A DNA stretch of 64,000 bases from Candidatus Obscuribacterales bacterium (GCA_019750335.1 JAIEOQ010000001.1:143460-207459), one strand, 5' to 3'. Counted from the stretch's first letter, positions 24,837 to 34,458 are shown. Numbers and translations are program-made. The notes: generated from the sequence alone by a model not told the origin.

Positions 24837-26758
24837 GTTGAATTGTTTTGCACTAAGCGCGTAATAATGTTATCTACGGTTTGAGGATCCAGTTGACGTC
24901 TTGCATGGGCAAGATAAGCTTCCATCCAGCGTCGTAGCTCGAGTAAGACGATAGAAACCGGTGTCGAGGAGGCTTTGACGCGGCTAAGGTTGATGCTGAG
25001 ACGGCCCTCTTTATCAATGTTGAATCTTTGTGCCGCTTCCGAATCACCATGAACATAATGCAAGCTGGTTTCTAAAAGGGCTCTGTTCTTTGAGGCGCCA
25101 AGCGTTTCTTGTAATTCGGCAGAGAGTCTTTGAAAAATAGTCAAAGGCTTGAATAAAGAAGTTTGTTGTATGCCGGCAAGCTCGTGGTCAACCAAGAATT
25201 GAACACATTTTAAAATCTTGTGGCTTGGATAATCAGGAATGGCAGTTATTACTTCATCTAAAGTAGTCAGACCGTCAATTAAGTATGCAAGACGAGGAAT
25301 TCTGGATTTGTCTTCATCGGAGGCTTTGGTTTGATCGCAAAAGCGCAGTTCGCTATTGCTGATTTGATTCCAGCGACTATCAAAATCGCTTGCTCTTTCC
25401 AGAATGACATTACGTTGTCCGGGTAATTTTGCCAAGATCTCCGCTGTTTGATCTTGAAAAAGCGCGGAATCAAGCATGATCCGATCGAGCGGATCTCGTA
25501 GCAAGCATTCATTATCCAAATCGGTGGAGCTGCTTTTATCCTTAAATACAAATATGCCTTCTAGCCAATTGACCATGAATTCAACTAGAGCGTTGTAGCC
25601 TTTTAAAAGTCCAAGGCGAGCGTGAGTAGCTTTGCCGTCTTGAAAGGATACGATCAGGCTGTTGTCGCGGTTCTCCACGGTTAAAATGCCGGTTTTTTTT
25701 GCTGTAGAAATTGACTGTAATAATCCGGCTGAATCGATAGCGCCTAAGCTGCCGATCATGGAATTTTTCATTGTTTCAATCGGCAATCCTTTGCTAGACA
25801 TGCCTGTTGTCGCTTCGGTTTTTTGATAGCCGCCGTAGAAATATTGATCGTGAAGCAGCACTTCCAGTTCACGAGTATTTAAATAACCTTTGCGCACGGC
25901 AAGCAAGCCAAGAAAAGTTTTTTGATTCCGACCCCATCCTTCTTGCTCTTGAGTCTCCAGCAACTCTTCCAATTGTTGAGAGCTGATTATGCCGCTGGCG
26001 ACCATATATCTGCCTAGGCGAAAGGGCTTGTGATTGTGATAACAGTTAGCCAAAAAATGGATCCGGGCAAAAAGCGGATAAATAATTCCATCCGTTTCCA
26101 GCTCTTGTAATAGACGAAGAGTCTCGTCCGGATGAATATTGTGTTGGGTTTCCATTGTCGATGAAATGGATTCGATGCTCGCATAATCGTCAATGAAGTG
26201 GAGCAACCATGTTTGCGGTGGTGACAAACTAATCGCTGATTTCAGCCGAGAACCTTTAGGCGAGAGCACTGGAATCGAAGAAAAAAGAATATGATTGGCG
26301 AGCGTACTGCCGCCTCCGCGCATGCGCCGACGGTCAATGCCGGTTACTGTTGCACAAACATAATCGGCGAGAATCGGATGTCGAGCAAAAATAGCAAAAG
26401 GGCTGTCGTATACGTTGAAAGTCAAACCACCGCCAGGATCGTCTTTAGTTAAAGTGACCGCGGCATCGGCTTTAATGAATAAAAGAATGCCTTCTGGTTT
26501 TAAGAGCTTTTGCCCATAGGCATGGAATTTGACCATGATATCTAAAGGCAGCGAAAAATCGGTTTGCATCAAATCGATAGTCAGCCCATCGAAACGGCGT
26601 TCTTCTTTTACGAGACGTTCCAGTTCGGCAAACAGATTCTCGCGATAAGCATATGTACGAAATGCCGGAGCGGACGGGTTTGTACTACCGTCAATCGGAG
26701 CCATGGTCGGCTGCGCTTGCGGCGGCAATTTCTCTGATGCATTATGTTGATTGAACAA
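24833..26758 (-). CDS. DUF4388 (PATAN) protein with GspE/PilB-N-like region
   Basis: 641 residues, without signal or membrane segments. Residues about 245-320 read LGRYMVASGIISSQQLEELL and later FLGLLAVRKGYLNTRELEVL. This is the pattern of the N-terminal domain of type II/IV secretion ATPases (MshEN), which can bind c-di-GMP. Residues about 335-425 match DUF4388/PATAN: GSLGAIDSAGLLQSISTAKK, TGILTV and a FxDGKATHARLG core. The N-terminal 200 residues and the helical C-terminus are unassigned. DUF4388 proteins recur in signalling and gliding or pilus systems, so a regulatory adaptor role is plausible. It follows the secreted-protein gene by 48 bases and probably forms an operon with it. Confidence 0.78.
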   Translation of the reverse strand: MFNQHNASEKLPPQAQPTMAPIDGSTNPSAPAFRTYAYRENLFAELERLVKEERRFDGLTIDLMQTDFSLPLDIMVKFHAYGQKLLKPEGILLFIKADAAVTLTKDDPGGGLTFNVYDSPFAIFARHPILADYVCATVTGIDRRRMRGGGSTLANHILFSSIPVLSPKGSRLKSAISLSPPQTWLLHFIDDYASIESISSTMETQHNIHPDETLRLLQELETDGIIYPLFARIHFLANCYHNHKPFRLGRYMVASGIISSQQLEELLETQEQEGWGRNQKTFLGLLAVRKGYLNTRELEVLLHDQYFYGGYQKTEATTGMSSKGLPIETMKNSMIGSLGAIDSAGLLQSISTAKKTGILTVENRDNSLIVSFQDGKATHARLGLLKGYNALVEFMVNWLEGIFVFKDKSSSTDLDNECLLRDPLDRIMLDSALFQDQTAEILAKLPGQRNVILERASDFDSRWNQISNSELRFCDQTKASDEDKSRIPRLAYLIDGLTTLDEVITAIPDYPSHKILKCVQFLVDHELAGIQQTSLFKPLTIFQRLSAELQETLGASKNRALLETSLHYVHGDSEAAQRFNIDKEGRLSINLSRVKASSTPVSIVLLELRRWMEAYLAHARRQLDPQTVDNIITRLVQNNST

Positions 26759-26806
26759 ATCTTACGCCTGTGCCGGCTAAGGAGATTTATCTGGCTATTA
26801 TATGCC

Positions 26807-28102
26807 CTACTTTAAACTGCGCAAGTTTTTTTCAGGAAGTGGCAATGTTTGCCCGACTGTGTCCGTTTTCTCTTCCGCTGACGGTTGCGGTGTTATCTGT
26901 CTGGCGTACAAAGGAAAATATTTGCTCGCTTCTTGCAGAAAGGGATCCGGCGGGGCTACAAATATGGCTTTGATGATTGGCGCTCCTTTGACTTTTGTTA
27001 CATCAAAGATCAGTTCGTCTTTGCCCATATTAATCAGGCGAAAACGTTGTCCTTTGCCGGCTGGCATCGACATCTGAACGATACGGGTGGAAGGGTCGAG
27101 CGGCTTACCCAATAGATTCATATATTTGAATAAGCTGACAATTCGATTGTCGCTGAGCAAGCTTTTGGCTATATCGCTTCTACTTTGCTGGATTGCTTGC
27201 ATGAATTGTTGAACAATTTTGAAAGATTCCTCGTCCGGCAGGTTGGGGACAATTACATAACCGTTGTCCGTTAGGCGTAACCAAAACTTATAAGTGGATG
27301 ATTCTGCTTCGGGCAAATTTCGTACTACGCCGCTTGAGTCTGTAGATTGCACCATTTTGCCGATATTGAAAATCATATCGGGATTGCGGAAAGTAACATG
27401 ACCGGAAACGTTTTTCACAAGTAATGAAGGCAAAGAATTGATGTAGCCCGGGCTTTCGGTCCATAAGCTATTTACTAAAGCATAACTGTTTACCCAGAGC
27501 GAGCTATCTTCACCTTCGCCGGCTAAAACCAGCAAGCGATGCCCTTCTCGATTGGCGACAAAACCGGCTTCTCGTACACTGACATAGTCCGGAAGCAACA
27601 GTGATTGCAGCTTGACTGAAGCGGTTGTCACTACTTTCTTTTTGTTGCGAGGCAAAGCTACTGTTGTATGTTTGCTATCGAGCCATTGTACGAGGACTTG
27701 ATTCTTTTGAGGCGACTTAGGAAAAGTCCAGATATGAATACCGGCAGCTTCAATTACACGGGGCTTGAATTCTTGCAAACCGGGATTGTCTTTAATAATT
27801 GCTCCGGCCGAAGCACGCATGGCGGCTGGCTGAGCGAGTAAAGATTTTAGAGCTTCTAAAATCTGGCTGAAACTGACGTCGCTTGGGTTGGCGCGAAATT
27901 GATGTACCGCTTGTTCCACGGCTGGGGAGAACAATGAAGATACTGGCGGTTGGTTGGCTTCCTCGGGCTGGCTGGTTTCATTGCCCGCGGGTGTACTTTT
28001 GGTTTCGGGATTGGGTTGACTGTTGGCCGGAGCGGTTAAGCTCAAAATCAAGGCAAGAACTATTTGTGTTGACCAGCGTATTTTGTCCATAATTCTGCTC
28101 AT
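26807..28102 (-). CDS. Secreted protein of unknown function
   Basis: 431 residues with an N-terminal signal peptide (basic KIRW, then hydrophobic STQIVLALILSLTAP, likely cut after PANS). A Pro/Glu-rich linker of about 35 residues follows, then a mixed beta/alpha mature region with no motif I can name. Near residues 105-260 are beta-rich stretches (AAGIHIWTFPKSP, LLVLAGEGEDSSLWV), and near 360-400 a segment ending VKGAPIIKAIFVAPPDPF. It lies just upstream of the DUF4388 gene in the same direction. The start at ATG 28102 lacks a clear ribosome site; ATG 28090 is also possible. The function is unknown. Confidence 0.68.
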   Translation of the reverse strand: MSRIMDKIRWSTQIVLALILSLTAPANSQPNPETKSTPAGNETSQPEEANQPPVSSLFSPAVEQAVHQFRANPSDVSFSQILEALKSLLAQPAAMRASAGAIIKDNPGLQEFKPRVIEAAGIHIWTFPKSPQKNQVLVQWLDSKHTTVALPRNKKKVVTTASVKLQSLLLPDYVSVREAGFVANREGHRLLVLAGEGEDSSLWVNSYALVNSLWTESPGYINSLPSLLVKNVSGHVTFRNPDMIFNIGKMVQSTDSSGVVRNLPEAESSTYKFWLRLTDNGYVIVPNLPDEESFKIVQQFMQAIQQSRSDIAKSLLSDNRIVSLFKYMNLLGKPLDPSTRIVQMSMPAGKGQRFRLINMGKDELIFDVTKVKGAPIIKAIFVAPPDPFLQEASKYFPLYARQITPQPSAEEKTDTVGQTLPLPEKNLRSLK

Positions 28103-28214
28103 CTTTGGGAGCCTTAATTTTAACTCTTTCAGTCAATTTTTTAATCTTGCCCCTACGTAATATTAAAATCCTCATGACAAGTCGCGAAAAAGGGCGGTTT
28201 TTCCCATAGATCGT

Positions 28215-28243
28215 TTGACTTGGGCATTTTTCAACTGTAGATT
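28215..28243 (+). promoter_or_regulatory. Predicted sigma-70 promoter for the LysM gene
   Basis: TTGACT at 28215-28220 and TAGATT at 28238-28243 are separated by exactly 17 bases. Transcription would start near 28250, giving a leader of about 25 bases with AGAGG before ATG 28276. It is read by eye from consensus only. Confidence 0.5.
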
Positions 28244-28275
28244 GATGCATAGTTCACAGAGGATATTTTTGCTCG

Positions 28276-30534
28276 ATGTCGCCCAGTAACTATCGACCAT
28301 CATTGCCTTCCGGCGGCGCCGACGGCGCTGGAGCATCCTTAAATGGGGCTCCTGAAGCGGTTGGTCCGACAGTGGAAAGCCAACTGAGCGCTCATTCGGA
28401 TATTTCGGCGGCGCGGCAATTTTTCCAACCAACAGGCACTGAAGCCGCAGGTATTCCTCATTTGGTACCGGCCGGTACTGAAACCTCGGCTTTGGCTGCA
28501 AAAGCAATAGCTTTGCCAGGCGCTTTGCCAGGTGCTGAATCAGCTGTTTTAGCCTCAGCTGCCGGTCATGCCAGCATAGGAGCAGCGGCGGTTGCCGGTG
28601 CAGCAGAAATATCGCCGATGATTCAATTAATTATGCGCCTGCCTGGAGCGATGGGTGTTACAACCTCCTTTTTTGAATGGCTGCAAAATTTGTTTATGCC
28701 GACAGCGGCGCTTACCGATGCTTTTAATCCTCTGCTTTGGGCTCAGCTTGGAGCGCAAATTAAAGCCAGTATCGCCGGTATCGGCGCTCATGGCATTGGT
28801 ATGACCTCCGAACATTTGCCGATCTCTCTCTCTTTGTTACCGGGTCATGCTCCGATTTTTCAACAAATCGGTATGCACCAAGGTATGAGTTTTGAAGTTG
28901 GTAAAAGTTTGCCTGGCGGATTGCCTCAGGTAAATTTGCGCGATCAGCTTAATGTCTCGGGAACCCTTGATCTTAAGAAGCCGCAATTTGAAATGGGTCA
29001 AAGCGGAGCCAACGCCGGTGCTGCGCGTGCGGATGGAATTCTTTCCGGAGCTTCGATCAATGATAATCTGAATCCGGCGCAATTAGCCGGGACTGAGCGT
29101 ATCTTCAGCGACAAGATTGGCATTGCCCAATCAGCCAGCAGTAATATGAACACGAGTGTTGTTTCCAGCACTGTTACTCCGGTAAACGGAGCGGCGTCTG
29201 GCACTTCGCATCTCAATGTTGTTTCGCAAGGCCAGGAGGCGGGTTCCATTAATGCTGATTATCAAATCGGCAGCGGTATTGTTAGCGGACCAAGCCTTTC
29301 AAATAATATTGGTTATCAGCTAAGCGGTTCCGGTCCTGCTTCTCTTGATTCGGCTCCGACACTTTCACCTTCCGGCGCTGTTTCGGATAAGCTTGGATCG
29401 CAACAGCTCATGGCTAATAATATGGGTGCTGCTCCTACTTATCGTCCATCCATGGGCGGATATTATAAAACCAGCGCTCCCTTAAATATGGATTCAAGTC
29501 CGGTCGGTCAAGAAGCGGCCTCTTCGCTTACACCGCTTAAGGCTGAAGCTCTCTCCTTACTTAAAAAAGTGAAACCGGTAAGTACATCTGTGCCGACCAA
29601 ATCGGTAATGGACCATGTTGGACATCAAGCTAAAAGTGGACATGCCGGCAGTGCAACCAACGGTATGGATCAAGTCGCTCATCATTCAACTCCGGCTCAT
29701 CCGCAAGCTCATCATCAATCTTCTCATTCGACAGTGCACAAGGCTGAAGCGCCCAAACCACGGGTAGAGCAGCCTAAAACGGTTCAGCGTGTAGAACAAC
29801 CGGCGGCTTCAGAAGTTGAACAAGCAACGCCGGCTCCCGAAGTCGCCAATCAAACGGTTGGAGCAGATGGTGCACAAAATTATTCGGTGCAGTCCGGAGA
29901 TAATCTGTGGGATATTGCTAGAAAACAACTGGGCGACGGTAGCCGCTGGCAAGAAATTTATCGTCTGAATACGGATGCTATCGGGGCAAATCCTAATTTA
30001 ATTCATACCGGGCTGGATTTAAAAATGCCTGGCGCTGAAATTGCCAAAGCTCCTGATGCTGCTGCTGCGCAACCTTACACTGTTCAGCATGGAGATAATC
30101 TTTGGGACATTGCTGAAAAACAACTTGGTGATGGTAGCCGTTGGGGCGAAATTTATAAAGCTAACACTGCTGTCATTGGTGACAATCCGCGTTTGATTTT
30201 TGCTGGGCAAGAGTTACAAATGCCTGGTGCTGATACTCTAGTAAGCCAAGCTGACCCTTCGGCAACGGCAGGATTTGCTCAAGGTGGCGCGACTGCGTCT
30301 ATGCCTCAAGGGATGGCTCAGCCGGGAGCTGATCCGGGTTTTGTTGCTAATTCAATGCCCCAAACAAATGTTCAGCCTGTATCTCAAGCTATGCCTAATC
30401 GTGAAATGCCGGTTGGTCCCGGTGCTGCTGCTGCCGCTACAATCGATCCGTCTTTGATGGTTGCCGATGATTCTGTAGTCTCTTCAAGCTTAGCTCCGGA
30501 TCTCTCCTTCTTGTATAACAAGCAAGGCAACTAA
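28276..30534 (+). CDS. Protein with two C-terminal LysM domains
   Basis: 752 residues. The first ~520 are Ala, Gly and Ser rich and largely repetitive in composition, with a hydrophobic stretch near 105-170 (IQLIMRLPGAMG, FFEWLQNLFMPTAAL). A His/Gln-rich linker follows near 450-500. Two LysM modules come next, with YSVQSGDNLWDIARKQLGDG near 536 and YTVQHGDNLWDIAEKQLGDG near 598, then a disordered tail. LysM binds GlcNAc-containing glycans such as peptidoglycan. No classical signal peptide is present (MSPSNYRPSLPSGG), so export would need another route or the protein may act inside. The start is ATG 28276 with AGAGG upstream. The two modules are close duplicates of one another. Confidence 0.8.
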   Translation: MSPSNYRPSLPSGGADGAGASLNGAPEAVGPTVESQLSAHSDISAARQFFQPTGTEAAGIPHLVPAGTETSALAAKAIALPGALPGAESAVLASAAGHASIGAAAVAGAAEISPMIQLIMRLPGAMGVTTSFFEWLQNLFMPTAALTDAFNPLLWAQLGAQIKASIAGIGAHGIGMTSEHLPISLSLLPGHAPIFQQIGMHQGMSFEVGKSLPGGLPQVNLRDQLNVSGTLDLKKPQFEMGQSGANAGAARADGILSGASINDNLNPAQLAGTERIFSDKIGIAQSASSNMNTSVVSSTVTPVNGAASGTSHLNVVSQGQEAGSINADYQIGSGIVSGPSLSNNIGYQLSGSGPASLDSAPTLSPSGAVSDKLGSQQLMANNMGAAPTYRPSMGGYYKTSAPLNMDSSPVGQEAASSLTPLKAEALSLLKKVKPVSTSVPTKSVMDHVGHQAKSGHAGSATNGMDQVAHHSTPAHPQAHHQSSHSTVHKAEAPKPRVEQPKTVQRVEQPAASEVEQATPAPEVANQTVGADGAQNYSVQSGDNLWDIARKQLGDGSRWQEIYRLNTDAIGANPNLIHTGLDLKMPGAEIAKAPDAAAAQPYTVQHGDNLWDIAEKQLGDGSRWGEIYKANTAVIGDNPRLIFAGQELQMPGADTLVSQADPSATAGFAQGGATASMPQGMAQPGADPGFVANSMPQTNVQPVSQAMPNREMPVGPGAAAAATIDPSLMVADDSVVSSSLAPDLSFLYNKQGN

Positions 30535-30580
30535 GTCTGCTGACTAAAGTTGGCGGCGGGTACAAATCAGCCACAGTAAG

Positions 30581-30612
30581 AGGCTTTACTTATAAGTGAA
30601 GTCTTTTTTTTT
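30581..30612 (+). terminator. Intrinsic terminator after the LysM gene
   Basis: AGGCTTTACTTA pairs with TAAGTGAAGTCT (12 pairs including two G-T) and is followed by an unbroken run of nine T at 30604-30612. It is the clearest rho-independent terminator in the window and lies 46 bases after the LysM stop. The following gene starts at 30623, so its mRNA must begin within or just after this element, or arise by readthrough. Confidence 0.8.
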
Positions 30613-30622
30613 GTGGAAGATC

Positions 30623-31177
30623 ATGAACAAATCGCAGCCAATTATTATCGACCAAGAGATTGCTGGTAGTTACAACTCAAAAATTGTCACCGCTATTTTG
30701 CCGAAAAACTTTCCTTTGCTGCCGGGGTTGCCTGGCTTGGAACCGAAATGTACGATGGATTTATATATAAACGAAGAAGATTTCGTTGGCGACATCGACT
30801 GTAATGATAGTCCTTTGCCTGGGTGGTTCAAGAAGCACATTTGTGATACTGATGTACACATTCGGGTCAAAGGAAGTACGAAAAAAGAGTGGTTGTCCAT
30901 GTCTTTTGCCGATCCGACTAATCTTCGAATTGGTAATCCGTCCAGCGGTATTATTGGCTGTCGCCATGCTTGGAAGTTGATTTTATCCGCATCTTGTTCT
31001 GCTGAAGAAGATTTTCTAATTGAAATTGACGGTCTTGAGACAGAGAATGTCAGCTATGGACTAAAAGAGAATGGCGATATTATCAACGTTTACGATCGTT
31101 CTTTGCTTAATCGAAGCAATTATATTTCATACGAGCATCTGCCACATTTGCGTAAAAAGACAGTTCAACGGTCTTAG
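30623..31177 (+). CDS. Uncharacterised protein, 184 residues
   Basis: No family is recognised. The protein looks soluble and beta-rich, with IIIDQEIAGSYNSKIVTAI at the N-terminus and a Pro/Leu turn FPLLPGLPGLEP. Acidic stretches FVGDIDCNDS and EEDFLIEIDGLE and several Cys residues follow. I start at ATG 30623, preceded by GGAAG; the earlier in-frame GTG at 30596 lies inside the terminator stem of the preceding gene. It ends with a four-base overlap with the convergent glycerate kinase gene. Its codon use is a little more AT-rich than its neighbours, but not enough to claim transfer. Confidence 0.6.
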   Translation: MNKSQPIIIDQEIAGSYNSKIVTAILPKNFPLLPGLPGLEPKCTMDLYINEEDFVGDIDCNDSPLPGWFKKHICDTDVHIRVKGSTKKEWLSMSFADPTNLRIGNPSSGIIGCRHAWKLILSASCSAEEDFLIEIDGLETENVSYGLKENGDIINVYDRSLLNRSNYISYEHLPHLRKKTVQRS

Positions 31178-32304
31178 ATGTTGCCGAAAGTTTCAGTCGC
31201 CACTTGGTAAATGCCAGCGCTAATTGACTCGCTGTCAGCAAATTTGTTTTTGCCAGGCAGTATGAACTGATCGATGCCGATAGCTGTGCTATCCAGACCG
31301 GGATCAATGCTGCCGGCGACAAGCCAAAACCTTTTTTTTGCGGACAGGCATTCTTGAAGAAGACGTCCGCTGGCTTTACCAACAAGTGAGCTGCTATCAA
31401 ATTTCCCTTCACCGCTGATGATTACATCGCTTGTTTTGATTGATGCTTTAAGTTCAAATAAATCATAAAGCCAAGAAAATCCGGAAATGATTCTTGCTTT
31501 TGCTGCGCAAGCAAGCCCGAAAGCCGTACCGCCGGCGGCTCCGCTACCAGGTATGTTTTGTGCTTTAAATACACTTGCTCGTTCAAGCGTATTGGCGAAA
31601 TTGGTAAGGGCTAAATCAAGAAGTAAGATCTCCTCTGCTGTTGCACCTTTTTGTGGGGCGAAAACATGGGCTGCCCCGCTTGTTCCAAGCAGCGGTGATT
31701 CAACATCTGTTGCTAACTCGATTTGTGTTTGGGAGCATAACTTTTGCAATGATTCCAAATCGCAATCGACGATCTGGCTCAATGTGCTGCCACCTTTAGG
31801 AATAATCGGCTTTCCCTCCTTGTCGAAAAAACGAGCCCCAAGTTCGTAAAGAGCACCACTGCCACCATCAGTGGAGGCGCTACCGCCTAGAGCAATTATG
31901 ATTTTGCGCGGATGATGCTTCTCTAAAACGTGACGAATCATTACTCCCAGTCCGCGGGTGTGCGATTCCAAAGGTGATAGGCGGGTGCCGTTCCCGATTC
32001 CGCAAACGGAGGCTAACTCGATGATGGCGTTGTCTTGAACGAGAAGCCATGGCGCACTGTGAATGTCGCCAAAGGCATCCGGACAATCGACGTAAAAATA
32101 TGTTCCGCCGACAACATATTTGATGGACTCCAAAGTGCCGTCTCCGCCGTCGGCTAAAGGAATGATTTTGCTTGAAATTATAATTCGTTGCTTGTCGGCA
32201 AATGTTTGTAGACCTTGTTCGACAGCCTTAGCTACGGCAAGAGGAGAAAGGCTACCTTTGAAAGCGCTTGGGGCAATAAGAAATTTTATTTTTGGCTCTT
32301 TCAT
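31174..32304 (-). CDS. Glycerate kinase (GarK/GlxK family)
   Basis: 376-residue kinase that phosphorylates D-glycerate, probably at the 2-OH as in the GarK/GlxK family; the position is family knowledge. The N-terminus FLIAPSAFKGSLSPLAVAKA, the motif PLADGGDGTLESI near residue 50 and GGSASTDGGSGALYELG near 137 are family hallmarks. GSGAAGGTAFGL near 255 completes the substrate site. ATG 32304 is the start. No glyoxylate or glycerate genes are adjacent, so the pathway link (photorespiration-like salvage, serine cycle or sugar-acid breakdown) is open. The stop overlaps that of the preceding convergent gene. Confidence 0.92.
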   Translation of the reverse strand: MKEPKIKFLIAPSAFKGSLSPLAVAKAVEQGLQTFADKQRIIISSKIIPLADGGDGTLESIKYVVGGTYFYVDCPDAFGDIHSAPWLLVQDNAIIELASVCGIGNGTRLSPLESHTRGLGVMIRHVLEKHHPRKIIIALGGSASTDGGSGALYELGARFFDKEGKPIIPKGGSTLSQIVDCDLESLQKLCSQTQIELATDVESPLLGTSGAAHVFAPQKGATAEEILLLDLALTNFANTLERASVFKAQNIPGSGAAGGTAFGLACAAKARIISGFSWLYDLFELKASIKTSDVIISGEGKFDSSSLVGKASGRLLQECLSAKKRFWLVAGSIDPGLDSTAIGIDQFILPGKNKFADSESISAGIYQVATETFGNI

Positions 32305-32389
32305 TTTTTTGTCATTTAATTTTGCGGCAGTTTATCAAACTTTTTTCAAGGGCAAGTAGATCAAGTGCGGTTGCTTTTTGGGGTGCAGA

Positions 32390-32866
32390 ATGCCTAAGTC
32401 AAAAGTCAAAGATTTCCTTGGACGTTTGAGTAATTATAGCGGAGGGGGCGGCAATCCTGACCTCTTCACCCCCTTGCGCCAGCGTGAGGAAGGAGCTCTG
32501 CGTCCCTACAGACGCAAAAATGTTTATCCGGGCCCTAGTTATTTGTATATTGGCGAATCATACAATCTGGAGCCAGGACCTACTGGTGCGGATGCTGAGC
32601 GTAAACGTAAAGCTTCGATTGCTTTGTTGTTTAAAACAAAGGGCAATGATACTTCTTGTGTAGCTGTTGAAGAAGCTCTCGGCTTTTCCGGTTTCCCGGG
32701 GGTCTTAAGTCGTTTCGAAAATTATATGCTTCGCGGTTTGCCGAAAGGCACGCTTATTGGTCCGGCTTATGATTTGAAAGGGAATCCACTTCCGCTTGCT
32801 TTTACGGTTTGGCGGCAATTGCCTACCACTACCAAGCCGAAGAAGAAAGCGCTTGTTCCGGCTTAA
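32390..32866 (+). CDS. Uncharacterised protein, 158 residues
   Basis: No named family is recognised. The N-terminus is basic and Gly-rich (KVKDFLGRLSNYSGGGG). A Tyr/Pro segment VYPGPSYLYIGESYNLEPGP follows, then a more conserved-looking C-terminal half: VAVEEALGFSGFPGVLSRFE and LRGLPKGTLIGPAYDLKGNP. There is no signal peptide. I use ATG 32390, with GGGG about seven bases upstream, rather than the TTG at 32378. It is divergent from glycerate kinase (85-base gap) and its last four bases overlap the acyl-ligase gene on the other strand. Confidence 0.6.
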   Translation: MPKSKVKDFLGRLSNYSGGGGNPDLFTPLRQREEGALRPYRRKNVYPGPSYLYIGESYNLEPGPTGADAERKRKASIALLFKTKGNDTSCVAVEEALGFSGFPGVLSRFENYMLRGLPKGTLIGPAYDLKGNPLPLAFTVWRQLPTTTKPKKKALVPA

Positions 32867-34458
32867 GAGCCTTTCATTGCTTTCTTATCAGTTTTACCGG
32901 CAAGTGTTTTTGGCAAATTGTCGTGGGGGCCGAGAAACTCCCATTGCATGGGGCGTTTGTAGCGTGACAAGTGTTCCTGACAAAAGGCTTTGAACTGTCG
33001 TTGTAATTCTTGTTGGGCTTCGCGGCGTTCATTTTGGTCGCTGGATTTCAGTTGATCGGCAATTTCGTCGTCCACTAGTACGATAGATGCTTTGACAATC
33101 TCTCCCAGCCGTTTATTTGGGACAGATGTTACAGCCACATCTTTTACAGCAGGACAATTCCTCAGTGCTTCTTCAACCTCGCCGACTTGAACGATTACTC
33201 CGCTGACAAGAATGATCTCGTTTTTGCGCCCGACAACGAATAAATATCCATCTTCTAAGCGACCGATGTCCTCTGTGTAATAGTGTCCGTTGCGCAACAC
33301 CTTTTTGCTTTCTTTTTCATTATCGAGATATCCGCTCATTAACATGGAGCCGGTTATTCTTATTTCGCCGTTTTTGCCTTCGGGTTGGACTTCCTCTTGC
33401 TCATTAACGATATCGATTTTGATGCCGTCGACCGGTTTCCCAACCGATAATGCCGGTCCGTTTTTATTGAAGGCTACGAGTTTGCACTCGGTTGAGCCAT
33501 AGCCATTGTTCAAGCGCTTACCGAATTTTTGTTCGAATTTATCTGCCAAGGATATAGTAAGTGCTGAACCACCGCACAACAATAGCCTTGCTTTGCTCAA
33601 GTCGATGAATCCGTCAGGAGCAGACATTAATGCGCCGTAAAACTGTGGCAAGGCGGCAATCAGCTCCGGCTTGTATTGGCCAATGGTTTTGACGAATCTG
33701 ACCGGCTCAAGTGGAGTAAGGACTGTTTTTAGTCCGACTGTCTGTGTCACAAGAAATACTATTAAGCCAAAAACGTGACTGATAGGAAGTGGTGTTACTG
33801 CAGTCATGCCAGCTTGGAGATCGGCAGCTTCAGCCAGGTCGATGATGTTTCGCACCAGTGAGCGCAGAGTATGAACCGAAGTTTTCGGAGTGCCTGTGGT
33901 TCCTGAAGTTAGAATAGCGAATGCTGGACGGTCTACGTCGATAGCCTGGATGTCTAACTGTCTGGATTGCGAATCTTCGTTTTTGAAATCGATAAATTGC
34001 GAAACGTCTAATACTGAAAGCTGCTCTTCGCAAAATAATTTGCTTGTCGATGCGAAGTCTCTATACATTGTTTTTAAGGTGACAACCAATTTGATGTCCA
34101 ACTTTTTGCACATGGCTAAAACGTCTGTAAGCTCCATACGATAATCGATGAGCACCACCATAGCGTTCATCGCCCAGCACGCCAATATTGTTGAAGTGAA
34201 CTCCGGAGAATTTTTAGAATAAAAGGCAACCTTGTCGCCAGCTTTGACACCGCATTCCATCAGTTGCTCAACAGCATGGGCAATCAGATTTTCTATTTGG
34301 CTGTGCGTTACGCTACGCTCGTTTGTGCTGGCGGTGACTATAATGGCCTGAGCGCTACGCGGTTCCGGCAAGTTACTTGCTGGGGCGAACAACCGGCGAA
34401 TTACATCATCATGTGATAGCAGGCTGTTTACTTCCGTTTCTTTTACGCCACTTTTCAC
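32863..34458 (-). CDS. AMP-forming acyl-CoA/acyl-acid ligase (ANL family)
   Basis: 531 residues of the adenylating superfamily. The P-loop AILTSGTTGTPKTSVHT is near residue 188. The A5 region GYGSTECKLVAFNK is near 320, with the A7/A8 hinge (TEDIGRLEDGYLFVVGRKNE) near 395. The catalytic Lys in KTLAGKTDKKA is near the C-terminus. It should activate a carboxylic acid, probably a fatty acid, as the acyl-AMP and then the CoA thioester. The chain length is not readable. GTG 34458 has GGAG nine bases upstream. It is divergent from a lysophospholipid-type acyltransferase (90-base gap), so the pair may activate and use an acyl group in lipid synthesis or turnover. Confidence 0.88.
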   Translation of the reverse strand: MKSGVKETEVNSLLSHDDVIRRLFAPASNLPEPRSAQAIIVTASTNERSVTHSQIENLIAHAVEQLMECGVKAGDKVAFYSKNSPEFTSTILACWAMNAMVVLIDYRMELTDVLAMCKKLDIKLVVTLKTMYRDFASTSKLFCEEQLSVLDVSQFIDFKNEDSQSRQLDIQAIDVDRPAFAILTSGTTGTPKTSVHTLRSLVRNIIDLAEAADLQAGMTAVTPLPISHVFGLIVFLVTQTVGLKTVLTPLEPVRFVKTIGQYKPELIAALPQFYGALMSAPDGFIDLSKARLLLCGGSALTISLADKFEQKFGKRLNNGYGSTECKLVAFNKNGPALSVGKPVDGIKIDIVNEQEEVQPEGKNGEIRITGSMLMSGYLDNEKESKKVLRNGHYYTEDIGRLEDGYLFVVGRKNEIILVSGVIVQVGEVEEALRNCPAVKDVAVTSVPNKRLGEIVKASIVLVDDEIADQLKSSDQNERREAQQELQRQFKAFCQEHLSRYKRPMQWEFLGPHDNLPKTLAGKTDKKAMKGS

